Source: Parapedobacter composti
GTDB lineage: Bacteria; Bacteroidota; Bacteroidia; Sphingobacteriales; Sphingobacteriaceae
Length of the DNA: 64,000 bases
Direction of reading: 5' to 3'
Assembly: GCF_900112315.1 (NCBI RefSeq)
Contig: NZ_FOLL01000001.1
Coordinates: 124,001-188,000 of the forward strand
The notes below the pieces were generated by a model. It worked only from the letters and a program-made list of their open reading frames with translations. It was not told the origin of the DNA and ran no database searches. This document shows positions 32,536 to 42,185 of the stretch, piece by piece. A program made the translations under genes and the position numbers. How positions within the stretch are numbered: position 1 is the stretch's first letter; each line of letters opens with the position of its first letter.

Positions 32536-34013
32536 ACGGAAACCGCTGCATTGTTCAATATACCGTTCACTGTACGCCAGACCCCCAGTGGGTTGGCGTT
32601 TTTCAGCTCATCCGGCAACAGTTCATCTGGCCAGTTCTGGTAGCTCACCGGCCGTAGGAACCGCTTGATGGCATCTGGGCCCACCGAAGTAAACCGACTG
32701 TCCGTTGTAGCCGGGAACGGACCACCGTGCTGCATGGCGTAGCACACTTCCACGCCGGTAGGGAAACCATTGAGCAGCAGCCGTCCGCATTTTTCCGTCA
32801 GTACGTCCACCAACGCTTGAGCGGCTTCCAGTTCTTCGGGTTTGGCGAGCAGGGTAGCGGTCAGCTGACCATCCAGTTGCTGGATAATGCTCAGCAGTTC
32901 TTCGGCATGTTTATAGGTGATGACGAGGCCAAAAGGGCCGAATACCTCATGCGAGAGGCCCGGATTAGCAGCGAAAGCCCGTGCGGTTGTTGTGGCGACT
33001 ACAGGGTTCCCGTGCGAGTCGGGCAATTGTTCTACCACCTCGGCCAGCACGGAAACATCTTCATGGGCGAGTATTGCCGTTTTATTGCGATGGTAAGCAA
33101 CGGCAATGCCGCCGTGGAGCATCGGCGCAGCCGGAATTCCGCTGATTTCGGCGCGGAGGGCTTCCAGGAAAGCAGGCAATGAAGGGTGGTCTGGTGCAAA
33201 CAGCAGGCCCGGATTGGTACAGAACTGGCCGACGCCCAGCGTCAGGGAAGCTGCATACTGTTTGGCAACATCCGCAGCGGCGTTTTCCAGCATGCCCGGA
33301 AGCAGGAACACGGGGTTTACGCTGCCCATTTCCGCAAAGACGGGAATGGGTTCAGGGCGTTTTGCAGCCAAATCGGACAACGCCTTGCCACCAGAGAACG
33401 ACCCAGTAAATGCCACGGCTTTGACAGCGGGGTGCACTACCAGGTACTGCCCACCCTCAGGGCCTTCACTGGCAACTGCAGCAAACAAGCCTTCAGGGCC
33501 ACCGGCCTTGCGTATCCCTTCCGTAATGGCCGCGGCCATGATGGCCGATGTTTCGGGATGGCCCGGGTGGGTCTTAGCGATAACCGCGCAGCCTGCTGCA
33601 ATGGCAGACGCCGTGTCGCCCCCGGCGGTAGAAAAGGCGAAAGGAAAATTGCTGGCCCCGAATACGGCAACTACACCCAGTCCCTGGCTGGTCTTGCGGA
33701 GGTCGGGCTTCGGCGGGGTCCGCATCGAATCTGCCGTGTCTATCCGGGCATCAAGCACAAGGGCAAGTGCATCCGCATAGCTCCGCCACTGGAAAACCGT
33801 ACGTGCCTTTTCACCGGTCAACCGGGCTTCTGGCAGGTGCGTTTCGGCCCGGGCGGTGGTAATCAGCTCTGGCCCCAATGCCTCGATTTCATCGGCTACC
33901 TGATGCATCAGCGCAGCGCGCTGCCTGACGTTCCAGCGTTTGAACGACAGATAGGCATTCCGTGCTTGGGTTACCGCATGGTCTATTGCGTTCAGTGATG
34001 TCTTATTATTCAT
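32532..34013 (-). CDS. Aldehyde dehydrogenase, 2,5-dioxovalerate (alpha-ketoglutarate semialdehyde) type
   Basis: A 493-residue aldehyde dehydrogenase. The catalytic Cys265 is in GVGQFCTNPGL and the general-base Glu228 in PVFAEMGSVNPVF. FGASNFPFAFSTAGGDTASA is the cofactor-side sequence of the NADP-dependent 2,5-dioxovalerate dehydrogenases. It would oxidise alpha-ketoglutarate semialdehyde to alpha-ketoglutarate, the last step of hydroxyproline breakdown and also of L-arabinose and glucarate pathways. Overlaps of 4 bp on both sides place it firmly in the operon. Confidence 0.9.
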   Translation of the reverse strand: MNNKTSLNAIDHAVTQARNAYLSFKRWNVRQRAALMHQVADEIEALGPELITTARAETHLPEARLTGEKARTVFQWRSYADALALVLDARIDTADSMRTPPKPDLRKTSQGLGVVAVFGASNFPFAFSTAGGDTASAIAAGCAVIAKTHPGHPETSAIMAAAITEGIRKAGGPEGLFAAVASEGPEGGQYLVVHPAVKAVAFTGSFSGGKALSDLAAKRPEPIPVFAEMGSVNPVFLLPGMLENAAADVAKQYAASLTLGVGQFCTNPGLLFAPDHPSLPAFLEALRAEISGIPAAPMLHGGIAVAYHRNKTAILAHEDVSVLAEVVEQLPDSHGNPVVATTTARAFAANPGLSHEVFGPFGLVITYKHAEELLSIIQQLDGQLTATLLAKPEELEAAQALVDVLTEKCGRLLLNGFPTGVEVCYAMQHGGPFPATTDSRFTSVGPDAIKRFLRPVSYQNWPDELLPDELKNANPLGVWRTVNGILNNAAVSV

Positions 34014-34960
34014 GATACCTTGTCCGTTAGGGCAGCCAACGGCAAATTTAAATAATCCGGCAATACCGGGCGCGTCGCAAGGGCATCATCGATGATTTTT
34101 TGCACGCGTGCTCTTTCTTCACCTTCCAACGGCAGCCTCGGCGCACGTACATGTTCGTTGCTCAACTTTTCGGCCGTGGCCGCAAGTTTAATGTACTGCA
34201 CCAGGCGGGGATGGATATCCAGCTCGAGCAATGGCATGAACCACCGGTAAATCTCCAAGGCCTCGCTGAGCAGACCAGCCTGGACGAGCCTGAAAATTGC
34301 CACCGTTTCACGGGGAAATGCATCCACCAAGCCGGCTACCGAACCGTGCGCACCAGCCACCTGGCTTTCCAGTGCCAGAGTATCCACGCCGCCCATGATC
34401 TTGAAGCGCTCGCCGAACCGGTTGAGCATGCGGGTTACGTTGGTAATATCGCGGGTAGATTCTTTTACCGCCTGTATATTGGGGCTTTCCGCCAGCTGTT
34501 CAAACATGTCCAGCGTGACGTATATACCATAGTCAACCGGGTTATTGTAAATCATGATGGGCAGGGACGTGGCGGTTGCTATGGTTCTGAAATAAGTCAC
34601 TACCTCCCGGTCGGAAGCTCGGTACCTCATGGGTGGTAGCACCATCAGCGCGTCCGCGCTGCGTTTTTCCGCTTCCCGAGCAAAAAGTACGGCATCATCG
34701 GTCGTTTGTTCGGCAATATTCAGTACAACGGGTAGGTTTGATGGCACATGTTGCCTGGTAAAGGTCAATAGTTCGAATTTCTCTTTGGTGCTCAGCGTAC
34801 TGGCTTCGCCCAACGTGCCGGCGATGATAAGTCCCGAAATCCCGGCGTCGATTTGTGCACGGAAATTTTTTTCAAACATGCCATAATCAATAGCGCCGTC
34901 TGCGGTAAAAGGTGTCAGCAATGCCGGATAAACCCCATGCCATAGTTCTGTTTTGCTCAT
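34010..34960 (-). CDS. DapA-family 1-pyrroline-4-hydroxy-2-carboxylate deaminase (predicted)
   Basis: A 316-residue TIM-barrel protein of the dihydrodipicolinate synthase/N-acetylneuraminate lyase family. The Schiff-base Lys166 is in NIQAVKEST, Tyr138 in MIYNNPVDYG, and GTLGEASTLS is the family GxxGE motif. In hydroxyproline catabolism a family member deaminates and dehydrates pyrroline-hydroxycarboxylate to alpha-ketoglutarate semialdehyde, the substrate of the next enzyme encoded (4-bp gene overlap). First enzyme gene of the operon. Family certain, specific reaction inferred from operon. Confidence 0.85.
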   Translation of the reverse strand: MSKTELWHGVYPALLTPFTADGAIDYGMFEKNFRAQIDAGISGLIIAGTLGEASTLSTKEKFELLTFTRQHVPSNLPVVLNIAEQTTDDAVLFAREAEKRSADALMVLPPMRYRASDREVVTYFRTIATATSLPIMIYNNPVDYGIYVTLDMFEQLAESPNIQAVKESTRDITNVTRMLNRFGERFKIMGGVDTLALESQVAGAHGSVAGLVDAFPRETVAIFRLVQAGLLSEALEIYRWFMPLLELDIHPRLVQYIKLAATAEKLSNEHVRAPRLPLEGEERARVQKIIDDALATRPVLPDYLNLPLAALTDKVS

Positions 34961-35038
34961 GTCTTCTTTATTAAATATAGTAAGTCTCGTTTTCTATACG
35001 CATCTATCCGTTTAGCGTGATGCATGCGGCAGTCGGTT

Positions 35039-35070
35039 CAAAGATAACGGCTTTGGACAGCGGTGGACAA
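35039..35070 (-). promoter_or_regulatory. Promoter candidate of the hydroxyproline operon
   Basis: On the minus strand TTG (35070-35068) is followed after 21 bases by TATCTTTG (35046-35039), an exact TAnnTTTG. The start point near 35032 would give a leader of about 70 bases before 34960. Two GGACA direct repeats 10 bp apart overlap the -33 region (about 35054-35070) and could be a site for the AraC-type regulator encoded just upstream. Confidence 0.45.
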
Positions 35071-35128
35071 CCCGTCAATTAATCATTCGTATGCAAATAT
35101 TGACAAGTTGCCTATTTATCGGACGGTT

Positions 35129-36004
35129 TTATTGGACGGTGTTGAGGTACTTGGAAATGTATTCTTTAGGAGAGGTGCCGATTACGGTTTTGAATACCCG
35201 GTTGAAGTTGGTGATACTGTTGAAACCACACGTATACGCTACACCTGCGATGCTGTCATAGCCACCGCCGGTGAGCTTTCGGCAAGCTTGGTTGACGCGG
35301 ATTTCATTAAGAAACGTCACAAAGGTGACGCCCGTGCGCTTTTTAAAGTAGCGGCAGAATGCTTGAGGGGTAAGGTACGCTTCAGCGGCAACGTCCTCCA
35401 AGGTTAGCGCGGTGTGGTAATGTTGGAGGATATAGTTGTAAATATTAGCCATACGAAGGCCTTCTGAATCGGTAATGGGTTCCCTGGCAAAGGTGTAGAG
35501 GTGTTCTGGTCTCGGATTTAGCTTGCAGAAAGCCCTCAGCAGGTGGAGAAAGTGCAGCATCTGGTCCATGCTTCCGGAATTCTTGAGTCGGAGGATACGT
35601 TTGGAAACGGTATGAAAATGCTGCGGCGGAAGCCGGAAACCGTTGCCGTATTCCTTTAGGAAGGAATTCAATTGGCTTAGCTCCGGCAGTTGAAAAAAAT
35701 CTGCCAAACGGCCGTTGTTAGGGTCATAGAAAACGGAAATGGTATGCACATCGGCGGACGTCCCGTTTCCGAATTTCTGCCCTTTGAACACGTGCGATTG
35801 ATTGGGGGCAATCATGAAGATATCGTCGGGGCCGAAACCATGCATGGTGTTTTCGACAATCAGGGTACCCTCTCCTTTAATTATCCAAATCAATTGGGCT
35901 TCCTTATGGCGGTGCAGATGCGGATAGAACTGCGGGATAATATCTTCCTGAACCATTACGGTTTTATCGGGTACAACCGGAATCGTAAACTGCAATGCCT
36001 TCAT
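35129..36004 (-). CDS. AraC-family regulator with cupin sensor, probable controller of the hydroxyproline locus
   Basis: A 291-residue protein. The N-terminal cupin domain (about 10-110; FYPHLHRHKEAQLIWIIKGE, FMIAPNQSHVF) is followed by a linker and a C-terminal AraC DNA-binding domain (about 190-285; LTLEDVAAEAYLTPQAFCRY, then IAGVAYTCGFNSITNFNRVF). It lies between the two divergent peptide/hydroxyproline operons, so it probably controls one or both. The effector is not visible. Confidence 0.88.
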   Translation of the reverse strand: MKALQFTIPVVPDKTVMVQEDIIPQFYPHLHRHKEAQLIWIIKGEGTLIVENTMHGFGPDDIFMIAPNQSHVFKGQKFGNGTSADVHTISVFYDPNNGRLADFFQLPELSQLNSFLKEYGNGFRLPPQHFHTVSKRILRLKNSGSMDQMLHFLHLLRAFCKLNPRPEHLYTFAREPITDSEGLRMANIYNYILQHYHTALTLEDVAAEAYLTPQAFCRYFKKRTGVTFVTFLNEIRVNQACRKLTGGGYDSIAGVAYTCGFNSITNFNRVFKTVIGTSPKEYISKYLNTVQ

Positions 36005-36192
36005 GTTATTATGGGGTTAGTTAAATTGTTGTATAAATGTACAGATCTTGATAGTATTTATGCAAATCTTTGGCAATATTGGTTAAAATATGGTGATGCT
36101 GGGCTAAAAATCGGGAAGGCTGGGCCAGTTACCGGCATAGTGGATTAAATCGGTGAAATAAAAGTTAATATGTGGCTATAGCAGGGGATAAG

Positions 36193-36214
36193 TTTGCCCT
36201 ATATTTGCCCTGTT
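36193..36214 (+). promoter_or_regulatory. Promoter of the DUF885/permease/DPP operon
   Basis: TATATTTG at 36200-36207 is an exact -7 element, set inside a direct repeat of 11 bp (TTTGCCCTATA then TTTGCCCTGTT, 36193-36214). The start point near 36214 argues against the GTG at 36216 as a start codon. No clear -33 element is seen. Confidence 0.45.
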
Positions 36215-36302
36215 TGTGCTCCGTTGGCGCATGAAGACTAACCATATTCCAAACCCATACGTAAATTGTTGCGTGGGACGAATGTCAAGATCAGCTACGT
36301 TT

Positions 36303-38096
36303 ATGGCAATGAGCATTATTCGACTACAGAAAAGGATGGCAGTCTTGCTATTGGGCATGCTGCTGCCGATGGCAGGGCAGACCCAGCAACCGGGGTTTGC
36401 CGAAGCACTTTACGAACAGGCAAGCGAGGCCTCAGGATTGGTCGTCCAATACGGAAACGATGTGCGGGCAATCGATTACTTTTATGGCCCGATGGCGTCC
36501 GCCGGCTTCGGCCGGTGGGGGATGGCTTCCGCCAACTCGCCTGAACAGCGGGAGCGCTTGCTGCAACTGGACAACGAGTACCTGACCAAACTTGCCCGGT
36601 TGGATTTTGATGCGATGAGCATACACGGGCGGGTAGATTACGTGCTACTCAAACGGAAGATTGAGGCCAATATGATGCGCTTGAAGGAAGAGGCTGAGCG
36701 GTATAGGCGCATCGAGCCTTATATTCCGTTCGCCGGAACCATCTATGCTTTTGAAGCGAAGCGCCGGCGGGGCACTAGCGTAGAAGGCCAGGTGGTTGCC
36801 CAGCAACTACATAATGCGCTTACTGAATTGGAAGCTGCCAAAAAAAGCATGGAGGGGCGCAGTGAACTTGACCAAAACGAAGCGGCTTTTGCGGCAGCTG
36901 TGGTAGACGGGCTCAAAGCGCGCCTGAAAAGTACGTACGATTTCTACAATGGATATGATCCGCTGTTTACCTGGTGGGTACCTGAACCCTATAACGCACT
37001 TGACCAAGCACTGGATGAATATGCCAAGCTCATTCGCTCAAAAAGCGATGCCCGCGTTTTTGACGATGGCAGCCATATTGGGGGGCAGCCCATCGGGCGC
37101 GAGGAACTGAATCGGCAACTGCAAGAAGAAATGATTGCTTACACAGCGGATGAGCTGTTGAAACTTGCCGATAAAGAATTTGCTTGGTGTGAAGCGGAAC
37201 TATTGAAGGCTTCACGTGAAATGGGTTTTGGAGACGACTGGCGGGCTGCGCAGGAAAAGGTGAAAAATAGCTATGTGCCGCCGGGCAAGCAGCCGGAATT
37301 GATTATCAAGCTGAATGACGATGCCATTCAGTTCATTAGGCAGCATGAACTGATGGATTTGCCTCCGCTGGCAGAAGAAACATGGGGCATGATCATGATG
37401 ACGCCAGAACGACAACTGGTGAACCCGTTTTTTACCGGCGGCCGGGAAATCAGTGTATCGTATCCAACCAATACCATGTCGCACGAACAGAAGCTGATGA
37501 GTATGCGGGGCAATAACCCCTATTTTTCACGCGGTACGGTGCAGCATGAACTGGTACCCGGGCATCACCTGCAATACTTCATGAACAGCCGCTATAAACC
37601 TTACCGGAGGGAAGCGTTCAATACGCCGTTCTGGACCGAGGGATGGACGTTGTACTGGGAGTTGCTGCTGTATGACAAGGGATTTGCACAAACGCCGGAG
37701 GAACGTATCGGCATGCTCTTTTGGCGGATGCACCGCTGTGCGCGCATCACCTTTTCGATCAAATTTCACCTTGGTGAATGGACACCGCAGCAATGCATCG
37801 ATTACCTCGTAGACAAGGTGGGACATGAGCCGGCCAATGCCCACGGTGAGGTGAAACGTTCTTTTGAGGGTAACTACGGGCCCTTGTACCAACTGGCGTA
37901 CCTGGTGGGCGGTTTGCAGCTTTTCAGCATCAAGAAAGAACTGGTAGATAGCGGAAAGATGACGTTTAAGCAGTTTCACGACGCCGTTATCAAACAGAAC
38001 TACCTGCCGATGGAAATGGTACGTGCCACGTTAACCAACCAAAAGTTGGAGAAGGATTATGAAACAAACTGGAAGTTCTACGATTTCAACAGATGA
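36303..38096 (+). CDS. Secreted DUF885 metallopeptidase-like protein
   Basis: About 600 residues. The frame is open from a GTG at 36216, but the signal peptide (MSIIRLQKRMAVLLLGMLLP, then AGQTQQ) starts only at 36303-36309, so I choose the ATG there. The long helical protein ends in the family signature QHELVPGHHLQYF, a gluzincin-like zinc motif (HExxPGH). FWTEGWTLYWELLLYDKGF, whose Glu residues may complete the metal site, follows. DUF885 proteins are predicted zinc peptidases with few characterised members. First gene of the plus-strand operon, overlapping the permease start by 4 bp; probably peptide degradation in the periplasm. Confidence 0.82.
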   Translation: MAMSIIRLQKRMAVLLLGMLLPMAGQTQQPGFAEALYEQASEASGLVVQYGNDVRAIDYFYGPMASAGFGRWGMASANSPEQRERLLQLDNEYLTKLARLDFDAMSIHGRVDYVLLKRKIEANMMRLKEEAERYRRIEPYIPFAGTIYAFEAKRRRGTSVEGQVVAQQLHNALTELEAAKKSMEGRSELDQNEAAFAAAVVDGLKARLKSTYDFYNGYDPLFTWWVPEPYNALDQALDEYAKLIRSKSDARVFDDGSHIGGQPIGREELNRQLQEEMIAYTADELLKLADKEFAWCEAELLKASREMGFGDDWRAAQEKVKNSYVPPGKQPELIIKLNDDAIQFIRQHELMDLPPLAEETWGMIMMTPERQLVNPFFTGGREISVSYPTNTMSHEQKLMSMRGNNPYFSRGTVQHELVPGHHLQYFMNSRYKPYRREAFNTPFWTEGWTLYWELLLYDKGFAQTPEERIGMLFWRMHRCARITFSIKFHLGEWTPQQCIDYLVDKVGHEPANAHGEVKRSFEGNYGPLYQLAYLVGGLQLFSIKKELVDSGKMTFKQFHDAVIKQNYLPMEMVRATLTNQKLEKDYETNWKFYDFNR

Positions 38097-39538
38097 CTAC
38101 AATAACGGATAAGGGATTTAAATCATCTTTGGGATTGATGGACGCTACCATGCTGGTAGCCGGAAGCATGATCGGATCGGGCATATTCATTGTCAGTGCG
38201 GATATCGCACGGAATACCGGCAGTGCGGGTTGGCTCATGATGGTATGGCTGATTACCGGTTTCATGACACTCACGGCCGCACTGAGTTACGGGGAGCTCA
38301 GTGCGATGTTTCCAAAAGCGGGTGGGCAATATATTTACCTGCGGGAAGCTTATAACCCCCTGGTCAGCTTCGTGTTCGGTTGGACGTTTTTTACGGTTAT
38401 CCAAACAGCCACCATCGCCGCGGTGGGGGTGGCTTTTGCTAAATTCACAGCCTATCTGCTGCCGGCGTTGGATGAAGACGTGACAGTAATGGATTGGGGA
38501 TTTCTGCAGCTATCGGCAGCCCAGCTGGTTTCTATTGCCGTTATCCTATTGCTCACCATCGTCAATACCCGGGGCGTCAACAGTGGGAAGGCCGTACAAA
38601 CCGGCATCACCGTTATCAAAATTGTCAGCTTGCTCGGCTTGGTGCTTTTCGGGTTTTTTGCTTTTAACCTGGACGTATGGCGGGCCAATTGGTTGTCAGG
38701 CAATGCATGGCATCTGCACCGGCTCAACACAGACGGCTCGTTGGCGGAATATACGGCATTCGCCGCGCTGGGTGCCGTTGCCGCAGGCATGGTGGGCGCA
38801 ATATTCAGCAGCGATTCATGGCATGCCTCTTCATCGGTTGCCGGCGAAATCAAAAACCCGGGGCGTAACGTGGGGTTGAGCTTGGCATTGGGCACCATTA
38901 TCGTCACGGTGGTTTACCTGCTGACCAACCTGATGTATACCGGCGTACTCACGATGGAACAGATGGCCGCATCGGATAAAGATCGGGTGGCGATGACCGC
39001 GGCCCGGGAGATTTTCGGGCCCTTGGGCATCACCATCATTGCCATCATGATCATGGTCTCTACTTTTGGCTGCAACAACGGTCTGATCATGGCAGGAGCC
39101 CGGGTATACTACTCCATGGCACAGGATGGACTCTTCTTCCGGAAGGTGGGAAAATTGAATAGGTTTTCGGTTCCGGGTGTGGCGCTTTGGCTGCAATGTA
39201 TCATCGCTTCGCTATGGTGCCTCAGCGGCAAGTACGGCGACCTGCTGGATATGATTTCCATCGTGGTGGTCATGTTCTATGTGCTATGTATTATCGGTAT
39301 CTTCAAATTGCGTAGGTCGAGACCCGGGGCGCCGCGGCCATACAAAGCTTTCGGCTACCCGGCGTTGCCGCTGATGTACATTCTGATGGGAACAGCCTTC
39401 ATTGTACTGATGATCATCTACAAACCGGATTATACCTGGCCGGGGGTTATCATTGCGTTGCTGGGTATTCCCGTTTATTACCTGATACGTAGGCGGAGCT
39501 CGCTTCCGCCGAACTCCGATGTCGGCAACTCCAAGTAA
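38093..39538 (+). CDS. APC-family amino-acid permease
   Basis: A 481-residue inner-membrane protein with about twelve hydrophobic segments. The first helix carries the APC signature [20 protein letters not shown], and [20 protein letters not shown] follows in the second and third. This is the LAT/cationic amino-acid transporter branch. Its ATG overlaps the stop of the DUF885 gene, and a DPP-IV gene follows 17 bp later. Proline, hydroxyproline or small peptide-derived amino acids are the likely cargo, by context only. Confidence 0.88.
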   Translation: MTTITDKGFKSSLGLMDATMLVAGSMIGSGIFIVSADIARNTGSAGWLMMVWLITGFMTLTAALSYGELSAMFPKAGGQYIYLREAYNPLVSFVFGWTFFTVIQTATIAAVGVAFAKFTAYLLPALDEDVTVMDWGFLQLSAAQLVSIAVILLLTIVNTRGVNSGKAVQTGITVIKIVSLLGLVLFGFFAFNLDVWRANWLSGNAWHLHRLNTDGSLAEYTAFAALGAVAAGMVGAIFSSDSWHASSSVAGEIKNPGRNVGLSLALGTIIVTVVYLLTNLMYTGVLTMEQMAASDKDRVAMTAAREIFGPLGITIIAIMIMVSTFGCNNGLIMAGARVYYSMAQDGLFFRKVGKLNRFSVPGVALWLQCIIASLWCLSGKYGDLLDMISIVVVMFYVLCIIGIFKLRRSRPGAPRPYKAFGYPALPLMYILMGTAFIVLMIIYKPDYTWPGVIIALLGIPVYYLIRRRSSLPPNSDVGNSK

Positions 39539-39555
39539 ATAATAATGCTGTAACT

Positions 39556-41853
39556 ATGAACTGCAAGGAAAAAATATGCCGTTACCTGGCTCAACTGTGT
39601 GTATGCGGATTGATTACTATAAACGTGGCCGGCGCCCAGGGCACCGCGGAAGACTATCAGCGGGCGGCTGCATTTGGCGAGACCACCCGAAATAAGGTGT
39701 ATTATTCCCCCAGCAGCTTCACCTGGCTGGAAAACGAGTTGAAATGCTGGTACGTAAACCAGACGCCGGAAGGCAAGCGTTTTATGCTGGTAGATGCTGT
39801 TGCGCGCAGCAAGGTACAGGCCTTCGATCATGGTAAACTCGCCGCTTCACTGGCTTCCGCAAGCGGGGAAAGCGTAGATGCTGATAGCCTTCCGTTTAAC
39901 GCTATAAGGTATATAACGGCTAGCCAAATCGAATTTGACGCTTTTAATAAAGTGTGGAGTGTCAGCTTAGCCGATTACCGGGCGACCGACACGGGAAGGA
40001 AGCCCGAACCTCCGCGTTGGGGCCGTGGGGGCGGCCGTTATTGGGGCGACCCGGATGAGGACGGCATTCGCGAGATCCCCTCGCCCGACAGCAACTGGGT
40101 GGCTTACATTAAGAATTATAACGTCTACGTCCGCCCGAGAGGCAAGCGCGAGGGTGAGCTGCAGTTGAGTTATGACGGGGCGTTAGGAAATGCTTATTCG
40201 CCGTACATTGCCTGGTCGCCGGATTCCAGGAAACTGGCCGTCAACAAGGTAAGGCCCAACACCCAACGGAAGATTTATTTCGTCGAGTCATCGCCCAGCA
40301 CGCAGTTGCAGCCTATCCTCCAGGAGCGGAATTACCTGAAGCCCGGTGATGCGCTGCCGCAAAGTCAACCGGTATTGTTCCTGCTGGAAAGCAGGCAATC
40401 TTACGCGGTCCAGCCAGAACTGATTCCCAATCAGTATGGCTTGTCGCGCCTCGAGTGGCGTAAGGACAGCCGTGCCTTTACCTTTGAATACAACCAGCGG
40501 GGCCACCAGCGTTATGAAGTGTTTTCGATGGATGCGTCAACAGGTCAGGTTTCCTCATTAATCACCGAAACCAGCAGTACGTTTATCGACTACAGCGGCA
40601 AAAAGTACCGGAAGGATATTAACGACGGACGGGAAATGATCTGGGCTTCGGAGCGCGATGGCTGGAACCACCTTTACTTATATGACGGTAGCACAGGGAA
40701 AGTGAAAAACCAGATTACCAAAGGGGAGTGGGTGGTGCGTGAAGTTGTGCATGTAGATGAAGAAAAGCGGTATCTCATCTTTGCCGGCAGCGGACGCGAA
40801 GCTGGACAGGATCCTTATTTTATCCAGTATTACCGCGTAAATTTCGACGGGTCGGGCTTGACCGCCCTGACCAGCGAAAATGGCAACCACCGAGCTACAT
40901 TTTCTTCGGACCATTCCATGTTTGTTGACACGTATTCGCGGGTTGACGCCGCGCCGGTGTCGGTGCTGCGCAGCGCAGCGGATGGCAAGGTATTGCTTGA
41001 ACTGGAAAAAGCCGACGTCAGCGAGCTGCTCGCCACGGGCTGGAAGTATCCCGAGGTGTTCCACGCCACGGGCCGCGACGGCGTTACAGACATCTGGGGC
41101 GTTATCATCCGGCCTTCGAATTTTGACCCTTCTAAGTCTTATCCCGTCATCGAAAATATCTATGCTGGGCCACAGGGATCGTTCGTACCCAAGAACTTCG
41201 GCACACAGCAGGGGATGGCTGCCTTGGCCGAGTTGGGTTTCATTGTGGTGCAGATCGATGGGATGGGTACGTCTAACCGTTCCAAAGCCTTTCACGATGT
41301 CTGCTGGAAGAACCTAAAGGATGCGGGGTTTCCCGACCGCATCCTGTGGATGAAGGCCGCAGCCGCCAAGTATTCGTACATGGACCTCAGCCGCGTGGGT
41401 ATCTATGGTACCTCAGCCGGTGGGCAGAACGCGGCAGGCGCGGTGTTGTTCCATCCCGAATTTTACAAGGTAGCTGTGTCGTCATGCGGGTGCCACGACA
41501 ACCGGATGGATAAGATGTGGTGGAACGAGCAGTGGATGGGCTATCCAATCGGGCCGCATTACGCCGAATGTTCCAACGTGGTTAATGCGCACCGGTTGCA
41601 GGGCCGGTTGATGCTTATCGTCGGCGAAGTAGATGACAATGTAGACCCGGCGTCCACCATGCAGGTGGTGGATGCGCTCATTAAGGCGAATAAAGATCAT
41701 GAGCTGGTGGTCGTGCCAGGATTAGGACATAGCTCGGGCGGAGAATATGGTGAACGCAAACGCCGCGATTTCTTTGTGAAACACCTGCTTGGGGTAGAGC
41801 CGCCGGTTTGGGATGGGCAGCGGGAGCTTGTTAAAATAGATAAGCGGCCTTGA
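39556..41853 (+). CDS. Second DPP-IV-like S9 peptidase
   Basis: A 765-residue secreted protein with signal peptide (about 1-27, ends VAGAQG) and an N-terminal beta-propeller (about 60-510). The C-terminal alpha/beta hydrolase has Ser620 in [10 protein letters not shown], Asp in GEVDDNVDP and His in GLGHSSGG. It belongs to the S9B DPP-IV group but is clearly diverged from the paralogue at 26649: the nucleophile elbow is GTSAG rather than GWSGG. It ends the plus-strand operon with the DUF885 peptidase and permease. Different cleavage preference from its paralogue is likely but unproved. Confidence 0.88.
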   Translation: MNCKEKICRYLAQLCVCGLITINVAGAQGTAEDYQRAAAFGETTRNKVYYSPSSFTWLENELKCWYVNQTPEGKRFMLVDAVARSKVQAFDHGKLAASLASASGESVDADSLPFNAIRYITASQIEFDAFNKVWSVSLADYRATDTGRKPEPPRWGRGGGRYWGDPDEDGIREIPSPDSNWVAYIKNYNVYVRPRGKREGELQLSYDGALGNAYSPYIAWSPDSRKLAVNKVRPNTQRKIYFVESSPSTQLQPILQERNYLKPGDALPQSQPVLFLLESRQSYAVQPELIPNQYGLSRLEWRKDSRAFTFEYNQRGHQRYEVFSMDASTGQVSSLITETSSTFIDYSGKKYRKDINDGREMIWASERDGWNHLYLYDGSTGKVKNQITKGEWVVREVVHVDEEKRYLIFAGSGREAGQDPYFIQYYRVNFDGSGLTALTSENGNHRATFSSDHSMFVDTYSRVDAAPVSVLRSAADGKVLLELEKADVSELLATGWKYPEVFHATGRDGVTDIWGVIIRPSNFDPSKSYPVIENIYAGPQGSFVPKNFGTQQGMAALAELGFIVVQIDGMGTSNRSKAFHDVCWKNLKDAGFPDRILWMKAAAAKYSYMDLSRVGIYGTSAGGQNAAGAVLFHPEFYKVAVSSCGCHDNRMDKMWWNEQWMGYPIGPHYAECSNVVNAHRLQGRLMLIVGEVDDNVDPASTMQVVDALIKANKDHELVVVPGLGHSSGGEYGERKRRDFFVKHLLGVEPPVWDGQRELVKIDKRP

Positions 41854-41978
41854 ATGTAAGCGAGGGTTCTACGTGTCCCCCGGCACGTCGGTAGCCCTTG
41901 TGCCGGATCGGAGAATAATACATTAAATTCCAAGTTGAAGTTGCGAAAATCCGACTATAATCCGGTGAAGTAGTAAAG

Positions 41979-41986
41979 TATATTTG
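41979..41986 (+). promoter_or_regulatory. -7 promoter element of the second SusC/SusD operon
   Basis: TATATTTG is an exact TAnnTTTG match. It would start transcription near 41993 and give a leader of about 190 bases before the SusC ATG at 42186. No matching TTTG is present at -33, so the promoter may need an activator. Confidence 0.4.
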
Positions 41987-42042
41987 TCATATAATACGCT
42001 AACCAATTAGAAGTTATTCATCGATTGCAGAGGGATCTACGG

Positions 42043-42096
42043 CATGTCTCAATAAGTGTTATATAGACATGTTAAGATAATCAGCGTTAGGATAAT
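42043..42096 (+). repeat. Inverted repeat and direct repeat in the SusC leader
   Basis: CATGTCT (42043-42049) and AGACATG (42065-42071) can form a 7-bp stem with a 15-base loop. Immediately after, GTTAAGATAAT (42071-42081) and GTTAGGATAAT (42086-42096) are direct repeats with a 15-bp period. They could be regulator sites or leader RNA structure. Confidence 0.5.
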
Positions 42097-42185
42097 TGGC
42101 ATTCCGGAACGAGCTTACGGCATCGCGGGTTTATATAGAAATGAGTTTACTATGGTGTTACCAAATTTAACCAAATGGTCGAAAA

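Larger units (their letters stand above)
41854..42185. other. 332-bp intergenic region, long leader of the second SusC gene
   Basis: Just after the DPP stop, CCGGCAC (41880-41886) pairs with GTGCCGG (41900-41906), but no T-run follows, so this is a hairpin of unsure function. A -7 element lies at 41979-41986. The region after it holds an inverted repeat and a direct repeat (42043-42096). No ORF is convincing. Confidence 0.6.

Noticed and set aside
33186..33998. 270-codon plus-strand frame opposite the aldehyde dehydrogenase
   Set aside because: Low-complexity, glycine/arginine-rich translation with no start context; shadow of the real gene.
41880..41906. Rho-independent terminator after the second DPP-IV gene
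   Set aside because: A CCGGCAC/GTGCCGG hairpin exists, but it is not followed by a T-run, so termination by this element is not supported.
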